The translations under genes and the position numbers were made by a program. A stretch of 64,000 nt of DNA from Roseateles saccharophilus (GTDB lineage: Bacteria; Pseudomonadota; Gammaproteobacteria; Burkholderiales; Burkholderiaceae_C): the NCBI RefSeq assembly GCF_004342485.1, contig NZ_SMBU01000003.1, positions 1 through 64,000 of the forward strand, written 5' to 3'. The notes beneath the pieces were generated by a model. It did no database searches. It worked only from the letters and a program-made list of their open reading frames with translations, and had not been told where the DNA came from. Within the stretch, counting starts at the first letter, position 1. Each line of letters begins with the position of its first letter. Shown piece by piece: positions 1 to 9,602 of this stretch.

Positions 1-1
1 T

Positions 2-64
2 GCCCTCAAGCGCCGTGCCGCTGCCCTGGGCTACCAGATCAATCCGATGGAGGCAGTCGCATGA
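2..64 (+). other. C-terminal end of an unidentified ORF, cut by the window edge
   Basis: An open frame enters from the left edge and ends at the TGA at 62-64. Its last residues include ALKRRAAALGYQINPMEAVA. It stops about 30 bp before the point where the truncated BKACE coding sequence resumes in another frame. A basic, amphipathic tail next to a broken gene would suit the end of a transposase or another mobile-element protein, but twenty residues are too few to name a family. No terminal inverted repeat or target duplication can be judged, because the other end lies outside the window. Confidence 0.3.
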
Positions 65-92
65 ACGACCGTCCTCAGTTCTGTTTCTTGTG

Positions 93-548
93 AGCTGCGC
101 CGGCCACGGCACGCGCTTCGAGATCGAGTGCTACGACATCGGCCACCTCTACACGCTGGCCCATTTCGTCGACCGCGGCCTCGTCAAGCCGCCCTTCTTC
201 GTGCAGTCGGTGTTCGGCCTGCTCGGCGGCATCGGCACCCACCCCGAGGACGTGGCCATGATGAAGCGCACCGCGGACCGGCTGTTCGGCAAGGACTACC
301 TCTGGTCGGTGCTGGGCGCCGGCCGCAGCCAGATGACGATCGCGACGCTGGCGCTGGGCATGGGCGGCAACGTGCGCGTCGGCCTGGAGGACTCGCTCTG
401 GGACGGTCCCGGCCAGTTCGCCCGCAGCAACGCCGACCAAGTGCGCCGCGTGCGTCGCATCATCGAGGGCCTGTCGCTCGAGATCGCCACGCCCGACGAG
501 GCCCGCCGCATGCTGCAGCTCAAGGGCGGCGACGCGATCGCCATCTAG
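93..548 (+). pseudogene. BKACE (DUF849) beta-keto acid cleavage enzyme, C-terminal fragment
   Basis: About 150 residues from GTRFEIECYDIGHLYTLA to the TAG at 546-548 match the C-terminal half of BKACE/DUF849 proteins, which split 3-keto acids with acetyl-CoA into acetoacetate and a new CoA ester. The conserved VRVGLEDSLW segment, which carries the Glu/Asp used for zinc binding and catalysis, is present. The N-terminal half with the HxH metal ligands is missing, so the fragment should be inactive. Family similarity begins around 95-110, next to the end of an unrelated ORF at 62-64. The open frame runs back to 15, but its first 26 codons are not BKACE-like. A complete BKACE gene lies at 1626, so this looks like a paralogue lost to insertion or rearrangement. 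Confidence 0.75.
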
Positions 549-560
549 GAAGTCGCTCCA

Positions 561-596
561 GGCCCCTCCCCCCTCTACGCCGGGGGGGGACGGGCC
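561..596 (+). terminator. GC-rich hairpin after the BKACE fragment, possible terminator
   Basis: Thirteen bases starting GGCCCCTCCC can pair with the G-run and CGGGCC that follow, giving a strong stem around a short loop. It starts 13 bp after the stop of the fragment and lies ahead of the dioxygenase gene. There is no U-tract, so it would be a weak intrinsic terminator or an mRNA-stabilising structure. Confidence 0.35.
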
Positions 597-673
597 GGGC
601 CGGCTTCCTAAGCTAGCCCCCATAACAGGCCGCCGGGGCCCACCGCCCGGCAGCCATCACACGGAGACAAGCC

Positions 674-1579
674 ATGACCCAAACCGTCGCTGCACCCGCC
701 GTCGTGCGCGCCGCCTCGCTGCCGGACTCGATCCAGGCCCATCCGCTGACCTGCGCCATCGGCGCCGAGATCCGCGGCGTCCACCTCGGCGCCGCCTCGC
801 GCGACCCGGCTGCCATGGAGGAGCTGCGCCGCCTGCTGATCCAGCACCGTGTGCTGTTCTTCCGCGACCAGAACATCAGCCGCGCCGAGCATGTCGCCTT
901 CGCACGCCACTTCGGCGAACTGGAGGACCATCCGGTGGCCGGCGCCGTGCCCGAGCAGCCCGGCCTTGTCGCGATCTACAAGAGCCCCGACACCCCCATC
1001 GACCGCTACGAGAACTGCTGGCACACCGACGCCACCTGGCGCGAAAAGCCGCCCTTCGGCTGCGTGCTGCGCTGCGTCGAGGCCCCGCCGGTGGGCGGCG
1101 ACACCATGTGGGCCAACATGGTGCTGGCCTACGAGAAGCTGCCCGAGCACATCAAGCAGCAGATCGCCGGCCTGCGCGCCCGCCACAGCATCGAAGCCAG
1201 CTTCGGCGCGGCGATGCCGATCGAGAAGCGCCTGGCGCTCAAGGCCCAGTTCCCCGACGCCGAGCACCCGGTGGTGCGCACCCATCCGGACACCGGCGAA
1301 AAGATCCTGTTCGTCAACGGCTTCACGACGCACTTCACCAACTTCCACACTGCCGCCAACGTGCGCTTCGGCCAGGACTACACGCATGGCAGCGGTGAGC
1401 TGCTGCGCTACCTGATCAGCCAGGCCTTCATTCCCGAGTACCAGGTGCGCTGGCGCTGGCAGCCGAACTCCGTGGCCATGTGGGACAACCGTTCCACGCA
1501 GCACTACGCGGTGATGGACTACCCGCCCTGCCACCGAAAGATGGAGCGCGCCGGAATCATCGGCGACACGCCCTACTGA
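674..1579 (+). CDS. TauD/TfdA-family Fe(II)/2-oxoglutarate dioxygenase
   Basis: A 301-residue cytoplasmic dioxygenase of the taurine/2,4-D dioxygenase family, which couples 2-oxoglutarate decarboxylation to substrate hydroxylation. The iron-binding HxD is in NCWHTDATW (His117, Asp119), the distal His is in WDNRSTQHYA (about His277), and the 2-oxoglutarate-binding Arg lies in the HRKMERAGI segment near the C terminus. Length is normal and the ATG follows a GGAGAC ribosome site. It sits between a BKACE fragment and a complete BKACE gene on the same strand, so it probably hydroxylates an intermediate of the same pathway. The substrate cannot be told from sequence; taurine is unlikely because no sulfonate ABC transporter is nearby. 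Confidence 0.9.
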   Translation: MTQTVAAPAVVRAASLPDSIQAHPLTCAIGAEIRGVHLGAASRDPAAMEELRRLLIQHRVLFFRDQNISRAEHVAFARHFGELEDHPVAGAVPEQPGLVAIYKSPDTPIDRYENCWHTDATWREKPPFGCVLRCVEAPPVGGDTMWANMVLAYEKLPEHIKQQIAGLRARHSIEASFGAAMPIEKRLALKAQFPDAEHPVVRTHPDTGEKILFVNGFTTHFTNFHTAANVRFGQDYTHGSGELLRYLISQAFIPEYQVRWRWQPNSVAMWDNRSTQHYAVMDYPPCHRKMERAGIIGDTPY

Positions 1580-1625
1580 GCCTCCAGCCCCGCCCCCGAT
1601 TCAACCCACCCAGAGGATCACCCCC

Positions 1626-2684
1626 ATGAACCTGCTCGACGGTCACCTGTTCCCCGAAAACCAGCAGCCGCTGATCATCACTGCCGCGCCGTATGCGCCC
1701 TCCTGGCTGCCCTCCGACTTCCCCGAGGACATCCCGGTCACGATGGAAGAGCAGATCCAGAAGGCGGTCGACTGCTACAACGCCGGCGCCCGCGTGCTGC
1801 ACCTGCATGTGCGCGAACTCGACGGCAAGGGCAGCAAGCGCCTGTCCAAGTTCAACGAACTGATCGCCGGCGTGCGCAAGGCCTGCCCCGAGATGATCAT
1901 CCAGGTCGGCGGCTCGATCAGCTTCGCGCCCGAGACCGAGGGCGCAGCGGCCAAGTGGCTCAGCGACGACACCCGCCACATGCTGGCCGAGCTGACCCCC
2001 AAGCCCGACCAGGTCACGGTGACGATCAACACCTCGCAGATGAACGTCCCCGAGCAGTTCGACGCCCGCGACCTCGCCGGCACGTCGATGGCCGAGCCCG
2101 AGGTCTTCAACGCCTACAAGGAAATGATCGTGCCGGCCCAGCCTGGCTGGGCCGAGGAGCACATCCGCCGCCTGACCGCTGCCGGCATCCAGAGCGCCTT
2201 CCAGTGCTACAACATCAACAGCTTCGAGTCGGTGGAGCGCCTGATGCGGCGCGGCATTTACAAGGGCCCGCTGGTGATGAACTGGGTCGCCATCGGCGGC
2301 GGCATGGATGCGCCCAACCTCTACAACATGGCCAACATCGTGCGCGCCGTGCCCGATGGCGCCGTGCTGACCGTCGAGGCCTCGACGCTGAACGTGCTGG
2401 GCATCAACATGATGGGCATGGCCATGGGCCTGCATGTGCGCTGCGGCATTGAGGACAACCTCTGGAACCAGACCCGCACCAAGAAGGCCAGCACCGTCGA
2501 GCAGATCGAGCAGCTGGCGCGCATCGCCAAGGATTTCGGCCGCCCGATCGCCACCGCGGCCCAAGCCCGCGAGATGCTGCGCATCGGCGTGTTCTACGAC
2601 AGCGTCGAGGAGACGCTGGCGGCCAACGGCTTCGCGCCCAACCGCAACGGCGGTCAGCAGGGCTATCTGCGTAAAGTGGCTTGA
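1626..2684 (+). CDS. BKACE family 3-keto acid cleavage enzyme (DUF849)
   Basis: A 352-residue member of the DUF849/BKACE family (prototype Kce, 3-keto-5-aminohexanoate cleavage enzyme). These zinc enzymes convert a beta-keto acid plus acetyl-CoA into acetoacetate and a shortened acyl-CoA. Visible landmarks are VLHLHVRE with the two zinc-binding histidines (His59, His61), VGGSISF with the conserved Ser, and CGIEDNLWN with the third metal ligand Glu and catalytic Asp near residue 276. The protein is longer than the usual 270-310 residues because of an insert near the N terminus (PSWLPSDFPEDIP) and a longer C-terminal tail. The ATG is preceded by AGAGGATC. It lies 46 bp after the dioxygenase and 14 bp before the hydrolase, in one apparent operon. 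The true keto-acid substrate is unknown. Confidence 0.9.
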   Translation: MNLLDGHLFPENQQPLIITAAPYAPSWLPSDFPEDIPVTMEEQIQKAVDCYNAGARVLHLHVRELDGKGSKRLSKFNELIAGVRKACPEMIIQVGGSISFAPETEGAAAKWLSDDTRHMLAELTPKPDQVTVTINTSQMNVPEQFDARDLAGTSMAEPEVFNAYKEMIVPAQPGWAEEHIRRLTAAGIQSAFQCYNINSFESVERLMRRGIYKGPLVMNWVAIGGGMDAPNLYNMANIVRAVPDGAVLTVEASTLNVLGINMMGMAMGLHVRCGIEDNLWNQTRTKKASTVEQIEQLARIAKDFGRPIATAAQAREMLRIGVFYDSVEETLAANGFAPNRNGGQQGYLRKVA

Positions 2685-2698
2685 GGCAGAGCCCAGCC

Positions 2699-3262
2699 AT
2701 GTCCGGCTCCGCCACCGTCCTGATCGTGCCCGGCCTGCGCGACCGCGTGGACCAGCACTGGCAGACCCTGCTCGAGCCGCAGCTGCCGCGCGTGCGCAGC
2801 GTGCCGCCGATGGGGCGCACCGACCTCGACTGCGCGGCCCGCGTGGCTGCCATCGAGCAGGCCGCCACCGCCATCGAGGGCCCGCTGATCATCGTGGCCC
2901 ACAGCGGCGGCTGCGTGATGGTGGCGCACTGGGCGCGCAAGACCCGCCGCCCGGTGCTCGGCGCGCTGCTGGCCGCGCCGCCCGACTTCGACCGCCCCAT
3001 GCCCGAGGGCTACCCCAGCCTGGCCGAGCTGACGATAGGCGGCTGGCTGCCAGTGCCGCGTGCGCGCCTACCCTTCCGCAGCATCGTCTGCGCCAGCCGC
3101 AACGACCCCATCGCCCGTTTCGAACGGGTCGCCGAACTGGCGCGCGACTGGGGCAGCGAGCTCGTCGACCTCGGCGAGGTCGGCCACCTCAACCCCGCCT
3201 CGGGCTATGGCGAATGGCCTGCGGCCCATGACCACATCGCGCGGCTCGCCGCCTCACACTGA
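2699..3262 (+). CDS. RBBP9/YdeN-type serine hydrolase
   Basis: A 187-residue small alpha/beta hydrolase of the RBBP9/YdeN family. The nucleophile elbow is VAHSGGCVM, the acidic residue lies in ASRNDPIARF and the catalytic His in VGHLNPASGYG, so the triad is complete. There is no signal peptide, so it should be cytoplasmic. The ATG at 2699 follows GAGGCAGAG and is preferred to the in-frame TTG at 2681, which would overlap the BKACE stop. It is followed 12 bp later by the oxidoreductase. Members of this family have few known substrates; here an ester or thioester of the local pathway is possible. Confidence 0.82.
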   Translation: MSGSATVLIVPGLRDRVDQHWQTLLEPQLPRVRSVPPMGRTDLDCAARVAAIEQAATAIEGPLIIVAHSGGCVMVAHWARKTRRPVLGALLAAPPDFDRPMPEGYPSLAELTIGGWLPVPRARLPFRSIVCASRNDPIARFERVAELARDWGSELVDLGEVGHLNPASGYGEWPAAHDHIARLAASH

Positions 3263-3274
3263 AAGAGAACTGCC

Positions 3275-4267
3275 ATGCCACGTGCCATCCGCTTCTACGA
3301 AACCGGCGGCCCCGAAGTGCTCAAGCTGGAAACCGTCGAGGTCGGCGAACCCGGCCCCGGGCAGGCGCGCGTGCGCCACGCCTATGTGGCGGTGAACTTC
3401 ATCGACATCTATTTCCGCATCGGCCGCTATCCGCACCCGCTGCCGGCCGGCCTGGGCAGCGATGCCGTGGGCGTCGTCGAGGCTGTGGGCCCCGGCGTGG
3501 ATTTCGTCAAGCCGGGCGACCGCGTCGGCTACATGTTCGGCGGCCAGGGCGCCTACAGCGATGTGCGCGTGATGCCGGCCGACGCCCTCATCCCGCTGCC
3601 CGACGGCATCTCCGACCGCACCGCTGCCACGCTGATCATGAAGGGGCTGACGGCCCAGTACCTGTTCCGCCAGGTCTATCCGCTCAAGAGCGGCGAGACC
3701 ATCCTCTATCACGCGGCGGCCGGCGGTGTCGGCCTGATCGCCTGCCAGTGGGCCCGCGCCATCGGCGTGACCATGATCGGCACGGCCAGCACCGAAGCCA
3801 AGGCCGAGATCGCCCGCGCCAACGGCTGCGCCCATGTCATCGTCACTGGCGGCATGACGCCCGAGGACCTGGCGCGCGAGATCCCCAGGCGCGTCAAGGA
3901 ACTGACCGACGGCCGCGGCGTGCCGGTGGTCTACGACTCGGTCGGCAAGGACACGCTGGCCGCCTCGCTCGACAGCCTGCAGGTGCGCGGCCATCTGGTC
4001 AGCAACGGCACCTCGTCGGGCCCGGTCGTCATCGACACGATGCAGCTGGCCGTCAAGGGCTCGATCTGGGTCACGCGGCCGGCGATGGTCCATTACGCCG
4101 CGCCGCGCAGCCAGATGCTGGCCATGGCCGACGAGCTGTTCGCGCATGTGCTGGCCGGGCGCATCGCCGGCGAACCCCAGCAGGAGTTCCCGCTGGAGCG
4201 GGCCGCCGATGCCCATCGCGCGCTGGAGGGCCGCCAGACCACCGGCGCCACCGTGCTGACGCTCTGA
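3275..4267 (+). CDS. Zinc-independent quinone oxidoreductase (MDR superfamily, QOR type)
   Basis: A 330-residue NADPH-dependent oxidoreductase of the QOR/zeta-crystallin branch of medium-chain dehydrogenases. The N-terminal GroES-like domain contains GLGSDAVGVVEAVGPGV. The nucleotide-binding motif AAAGGVGLIACQWA starts near residue 148, and no structural or catalytic zinc cysteines are present. Such enzymes reduce quinones or alpha,beta-unsaturated carbonyls. The gene is spaced 12 bp after the hydrolase and 16 bp before the MFS gene, with an AAAGAGAAC ribosome site, so it belongs to the same operon. In this context it may reduce an enone or enoyl intermediate, which is inference. Confidence 0.88.
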   Translation: MPRAIRFYETGGPEVLKLETVEVGEPGPGQARVRHAYVAVNFIDIYFRIGRYPHPLPAGLGSDAVGVVEAVGPGVDFVKPGDRVGYMFGGQGAYSDVRVMPADALIPLPDGISDRTAATLIMKGLTAQYLFRQVYPLKSGETILYHAAAGGVGLIACQWARAIGVTMIGTASTEAKAEIARANGCAHVIVTGGMTPEDLAREIPRRVKELTDGRGVPVVYDSVGKDTLAASLDSLQVRGHLVSNGTSSGPVVIDTMQLAVKGSIWVTRPAMVHYAAPRSQMLAMADELFAHVLAGRIAGEPQQEFPLERAADAHRALEGRQTTGATVLTL

Positions 4268-4283
4268 GCCTCGGGGAGACGCC

Positions 4284-5636
4284 ATGCATGCCGCGCCCAC
4301 CCAGCTGCCCCATCAGGACGGTTACCTGGTCGGCCGCGGCGCCGCCTGGTTCGCGTTCGCGATGACCATCATCCTGATGATGTTCGACTACATCGATCGT
4401 CAGGTCATCGTCTCGCTCTTTCCCCACCTCAAGACCGAATGGGAGCTGTCGGACAAGCAGCTCGGCGGCCTGGTTTCGGTGGTCTCGGTCACCGTCGCGC
4501 TCGGCGGCATCCCCATCGCCCTCTTCGCCGACCGCGTCAGCCGCGTGAAGAGCATCGTCGCGATGGCCGCCGTGTGGAGCCTGGCCACCATCTCCTGCAT
4601 GTTCGCCGGCAGCTATGCCCACCTGTTTGCGGCTCGCGCCCTGGTCGGCGTCGGCGAGGCAGGCTATGGCTCGGTCGGCGCGGGCCTGATCTCCAGCCAT
4701 TTCCCCAGCCGCATGCGTGGTGGCCTGATGGCGGCCTTCTTCGCGTCGGCCTCGCTGGGCTCGGTGGCGGGCGTGGTGCTGGGCGGCGTCATCGCGGCGC
4801 GCTTCGGTTGGCAGGCGGCCTTCGGCGTCGTCGGCATCCCAGGCCTGATCTTCGCGCTGCTCTACCTCTTCGTGAAGGACTACGGCACCGTCACGCTCGA
4901 CCCCAGGCGCGAGCAGGCCCGCCGCTCCACGGCCGAGGCCAGCGGCTTCATTGCCCGCGCGCTGGTGCGCTCGGCGACGATGCGCTGGGTCTGCGTCGGC
5001 GGCGCGGCGCAGCTCATCGTCGTGTCGACCGTCTGGTCCTGGCTGCCGAGCTACCTGAACCGCTTCCACGGCATGGCCGTGCAGGAGGCCGCCACGCGCA
5101 CCGCCCTGGTCGTGCTGGCCTGCGCCGTCGGCAGCGTGATCTGGGGCGTGCTGGCCGACCGTGCCGGCCGCCGCGTACCGGGCCGCCGCCTCGTCACGGT
5201 GGCGATCGCCTGCCTGATCACGCTGTTCGTGCTGCTGACGGCCTTCGCCGGCCCGCTGCTGGGCTTGCAGCTTGGCCTCGGCCAGCAGCTCGGCCTGGTG
5301 CTGTTCGCCGGCCTCTTCATGACCTGCACCTCGGGCCCGGTGGCGGCCACCGTCATCGACGTCGTCCACCCCGGCCTGCGCTCCACCGGCGCGGCCGTGC
5401 TGTCACTGTTCCAGAACCTGTTCGGCCTCGCCGCCGGGCCCTTCATCACCGGCGCGCTGTCCGACACCTTCGGCCTGCGCGTGGCGATGGCAGTGATGCC
5501 ACTGTTCGGCCTGTTGTCGGCTTGGGCGCTGCTGCGCGCATCGCGCAGCTATGCCGGCGACCTGCAGAGCCAGCAGCAGGCCCAGACCACAGAAGCCTCG
5601 GCCCCCGGCACCGCGGCAGCGCTGGCGCACGGCTGA
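4284..5636 (+). CDS. Major facilitator superfamily permease
   Basis: A 450-residue inner-membrane transporter with about twelve hydrophobic segments. The family motif between helices 2 and 3 appears as GIPIALFADRVSRVKSI, and the TM4-5 region contains LVGVGEAGYGSVGAGLISSHF. The overall pattern resembles the anion:cation symporter and spinster-like MFS groups that carry organic acids. It is embedded in the catabolic operon (16 bp after the oxidoreductase, 34 bp before the ligase), so uptake of the pathway substrate is the simplest role. Export cannot be excluded. The start ATG is preceded by CGGGGAGAC. Confidence 0.87.
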   Translation: MHAAPTQLPHQDGYLVGRGAAWFAFAMTIILMMFDYIDRQVIVSLFPHLKTEWELSDKQLGGLVSVVSVTVALGGIPIALFADRVSRVKSIVAMAAVWSLATISCMFAGSYAHLFAARALVGVGEAGYGSVGAGLISSHFPSRMRGGLMAAFFASASLGSVAGVVLGGVIAARFGWQAAFGVVGIPGLIFALLYLFVKDYGTVTLDPRREQARRSTAEASGFIARALVRSATMRWVCVGGAAQLIVVSTVWSWLPSYLNRFHGMAVQEAATRTALVVLACAVGSVIWGVLADRAGRRVPGRRLVTVAIACLITLFVLLTAFAGPLLGLQLGLGQQLGLVLFAGLFMTCTSGPVAATVIDVVHPGLRSTGAAVLSLFQNLFGLAAGPFITGALSDTFGLRVAMAVMPLFGLLSAWALLRASRSYAGDLQSQQQAQTTEASAPGTAAALAHG

Positions 5637-5670
5637 ACACTTTTCCATTTCTCACCTCCCCGCCCCGCCC

Positions 5671-7299
<1,629 letters not shown>

Positions 7300-7307
7300 G
7301 ACCCCTC

Positions 7308-7416
7308 GGCCAAGGACTACCTTGGCCGGTCCCCCGCGGGGACGGCGATGCTTGCGGCATCGAGCCGCAAGCACATCGCCCGCGGGCCGGCTTGGGGCGG
7401 CCCGGCGCTCGGCCCC
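7308..7416 (+). repeat. Intergenic hairpin repeat, copy 1
   Basis: Three stem-loops in a row fill the gap between the ligase and the YeiH-type gene. The first is a perfect 8-bp stem (GGCCAAGG/CCTTGGCC, 7308-7327). The second is a 9-bp stem TGCTTGCGG/CCGCAAGCA (7349-7373). The third is a 36-base module from 7382 that begins GCGGGCCGGCTTGGGGCGGC. Modules two and three recur in the same order at 8535-8605. Module three also occurs at 34683 and 41607 in the opposite orientation. It may double as the operon's terminator, though there is no U-tract. Confidence 0.75.
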
Positions 7417-7438
7417 GACACATCGATCGACACGCTCT

Positions 7439-8461
7439 ATGACCGCTACTCTCACCACACGCATCAGCCCCGCCCGCCTGCGCGGCCTCTTCCCCGGCGT
7501 GATCGCCTGTGCCGTGGTGGCCGCGGCCGCCGGCTTCCTCGGCGAGCACTACGGCGCCCCGGTGCTGCTGTATGCGCTGCTGCTGGGCCTGGCGATGAAC
7601 TTCCTGTCGGAGCAGGGGCCCTGCCGGCCCGGCATCGAGTTCTGCGCCAAGGCGGTGCTGCGCGTCGGCGTGGCGCTGCTGGGCCTGCGCATCACGCTGT
7701 CCCAGGTCGCGGCGCTGGGCTGGGGGCCGGTGCTGCTGGTGCTGATCAGCCTCACGCTGACCATTGGCCTGTCGATGTGGGTGGCCAAGCGGCTCGGCTT
7801 CCAGGCCCTGTTCGGCCTGCTGACCGGCGGCGCGACCGCGATCTGTGGCGCCTCCGCCGCGCTGGCGCTGTCGGCCGCGCTGCCGCCCCACCCGCTGAAG
7901 GAGCGGGCCACGCTGTTCACGGTGATCGGCGTGTCGGCGCTGTCGACCTTCGCGATGGTGGCCTACCCCATGGTGGTCAAGCTACTGGGCCTGGACCCGC
8001 GCAGCGCCGGCATCTTCCTCGGCGCCACCATCCACGACGTGGCCCAGGTCGTGGGCGCCGGCTACAGCATCTCGACCGAGACCGGCGACGCCGCCACCCT
8101 CGTCAAGCTGCTGCGCGTGGCCATGCTGCTGCCCGTCATCCTGCTGGCCGCGAGCATCACGCGCGCGCGCAGCGCGGCCGAGGGCAGCAGCACCGGGCCG
8201 CGCCCGCCGCTGCTGCCCGGCTTCGCGGTCGGCTTCGCCGTGCTCGTCGCGATCAACAGCACCGGCTGGGTGCCGCATGCGCTGCAAAGCGCCGGCAACG
8301 AGGCCTCGCGCTGGTGCCTGGTCGCGTCCATGGCCGGCATCGGCATGAAGACCCAGCTCAAGGAGCTGGTCACGGTCGGCCTCAAGCCGGTGCTGCTGAT
8401 GGTCGGTGAAACTGTCTTCCTCGCCACGCTGACGCTGCTGCTGATGCCACGGCTGATGTGA
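7439..8461 (+). CDS. YeiH/UPF0324 family putative sulfate-type exporter
   Basis: A 340-residue integral membrane protein of the UPF0324/YeiH family (PF03601), with ten or so hydrophobic helices. Recognisable blocks are GLLTGGATAICGASAALAL, LGATIHDVAQVVGAGYSI and MAGIGMKTQLKEL, all typical of this family. The transport substrate is not firmly established; some members are annotated as sulfate exporters. The ATG at 7439 starts a protein that begins as the family does. The longer frame from 7322 would only translate the hairpin repeat. No strong ribosome site is visible, perhaps because the repeat ends just 22 bp upstream. Confidence 0.85.
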   Translation: MTATLTTRISPARLRGLFPGVIACAVVAAAAGFLGEHYGAPVLLYALLLGLAMNFLSEQGPCRPGIEFCAKAVLRVGVALLGLRITLSQVAALGWGPVLLVLISLTLTIGLSMWVAKRLGFQALFGLLTGGATAICGASAALALSAALPPHPLKERATLFTVIGVSALSTFAMVAYPMVVKLLGLDPRSAGIFLGATIHDVAQVVGAGYSISTETGDAATLVKLLRVAMLLPVILLAASITRARSAAEGSSTGPRPPLLPGFAVGFAVLVAINSTGWVPHALQSAGNEASRWCLVASMAGIGMKTQLKELVTVGLKPVLLMVGETVFLATLTLLLMPRLM

Positions 8462-8507
8462 ACTGAGTGCCCCTCGCCCGGTCTCGCCGCGCTGAACGCG
8501 GGCGAGC

Positions 8508-8656
8508 CCGGTCGGTCCCCCGCGGGGACGGCGATGCTTGGCGGCTCGGCCGCCAAGCACATCGACCACGCGGGCCGGCTTGGGGCGGCCCGGCGCTCGG
8601 CCCGCAATACCCGGGTTTCATTCGCAGCGGGTGCCGCGGACGCAGAATGGATCGCT
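8508..8656 (+). repeat. Intergenic hairpin repeat, copy 2 (longest copy)
   Basis: This copy carries all modules of the family. They are a CCCCCGCGGGGA stem, a perfect 11-bp hairpin TGCTTGGCGGC/GCCGCCAAGCA (8535-8559), the 36-base module beginning GCGGGCCGGCTTGGGGCGGC (8570-8605) whose ends GCGGGCCG/CGGCCCGC pair, and a tail with CCCGGGTTTCATTCGC ending near GCAGAATGGATC. The tail recurs at 26161 and, inverted, at 41561. It ends four bases before the start codon of the decayed receptor gene. Confidence 0.75.
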
Positions 8657-8659
8657 GAA

Positions 8660-9532
8660 ATGTCCCACCCGATGAACCCCGCTTCCACCGCACGCCGCTA
8701 GCTGCTGGGCGCCGCAGCGCTGCTCGCCGCGGGGCTGCCCGCGCGGGCCGTCGAGTGGCCGATGCGACTGCTCGTCGCCGGCCCGCCCGGCGCCTCGGCC
8801 GACCTGATCGCCCGCCTGCTGGGCGAGGCCCTGGGCACCGAGCTCGGCCAGGTCGTCAATGTCGAGCCCAGGCCCGGCGCAGCCGGACTGCTGGCGGCGG
8901 GCGAGCTGATCAGGGCGCCGCATGACGGCCAGACCCTGCTGGTGGGCGTGAACTCGCTGGTCAGCGAGATCCCGCACATCGTCAAGTCCGGCCACGACCT
9001 CGGCCGCGAGCTGCGCCCGCTGGCCGAGCTGGCCCGTGGCGGCCTGGTGCTGGTCGGCCATCCCTCTCTGCCGGCGCGCAATCTCGCCGAGCTGGTGGCC
9101 TGGATCAAGGCCCGCCCCAGCCAGGTCAGCGTGGCCTCCTACAGCCGCGGCACGATGAGCCATGTGCTGGGCCGGCTCTTCAACCAGGCCCTGGGCACCA
9201 ACCTGCAGCGTGTCGGCTACAAGGGCAGCACGCCGCGCCGCATGGCGGTGCTGCCCGAGGTGCCGACCTTCACCGAACTGGGCCTGCCCCGCCTTCAGGC
9301 GGTGGGCTGGATGGGCCTGTGGTGCACGCCGGACCTGCCGGCCGCGGCCCAGGCCCGGCTGCGCGCGGCCACGCTTAAGGTGCTGGCCCAGCCCGGCCTG
9401 CACGAGCGCCTGCTCGCGCTCGGCTTCGAGGCCGGCACGTCGCGCACGCCCGAGGAGATGGGCGCCGACCTGCGCGCCGATTTCGAACGCGTCGGTGCGG
9501 TGCTCAAGAGCGTCGGATTCAAGCCCGACTGA
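8660..9532 (+). pseudogene. Bug-type tripartite-tricarboxylate solute receptor, decayed
   Basis: The frame encodes a periplasmic solute receptor of the Bug/TctC family, but it has two lesions. First, an in-frame TAG at 8699-8701 (codon 14) interrupts a signal peptide reading STARR-stop-LLGAAALLAAG. Second, about 40 residues that normally separate the YKGS motif from the late PEVPT motif are missing: the sequence goes straight from RVGYKGSTP to RRMAVLPEVPT near 9235. The remainder, including GGLVLVGHPSLPARNLAEL and the C-terminal PEEMGADLRADFERV, is well kept, so the loss is recent. An internal start at 8762 would make a protein without an export signal. No TctA/TctB membrane genes are nearby, as is common for Bug receptors. 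Confidence 0.85.
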
Positions 9533-9602
9533 CGGCCTCGATTCCGCCGAAACCCACTGCAGCGCGCCGCCCGGCTGCCCGCCGGTGGCGACGCGGCGCC
9601 GC

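Noticed and set aside
7308-8656. Repeated hairpins considered as a CRISPR array
   Set aside because: The units are over 1 kb apart, differ in module content, and have no regular spacers or cas genes nearby.
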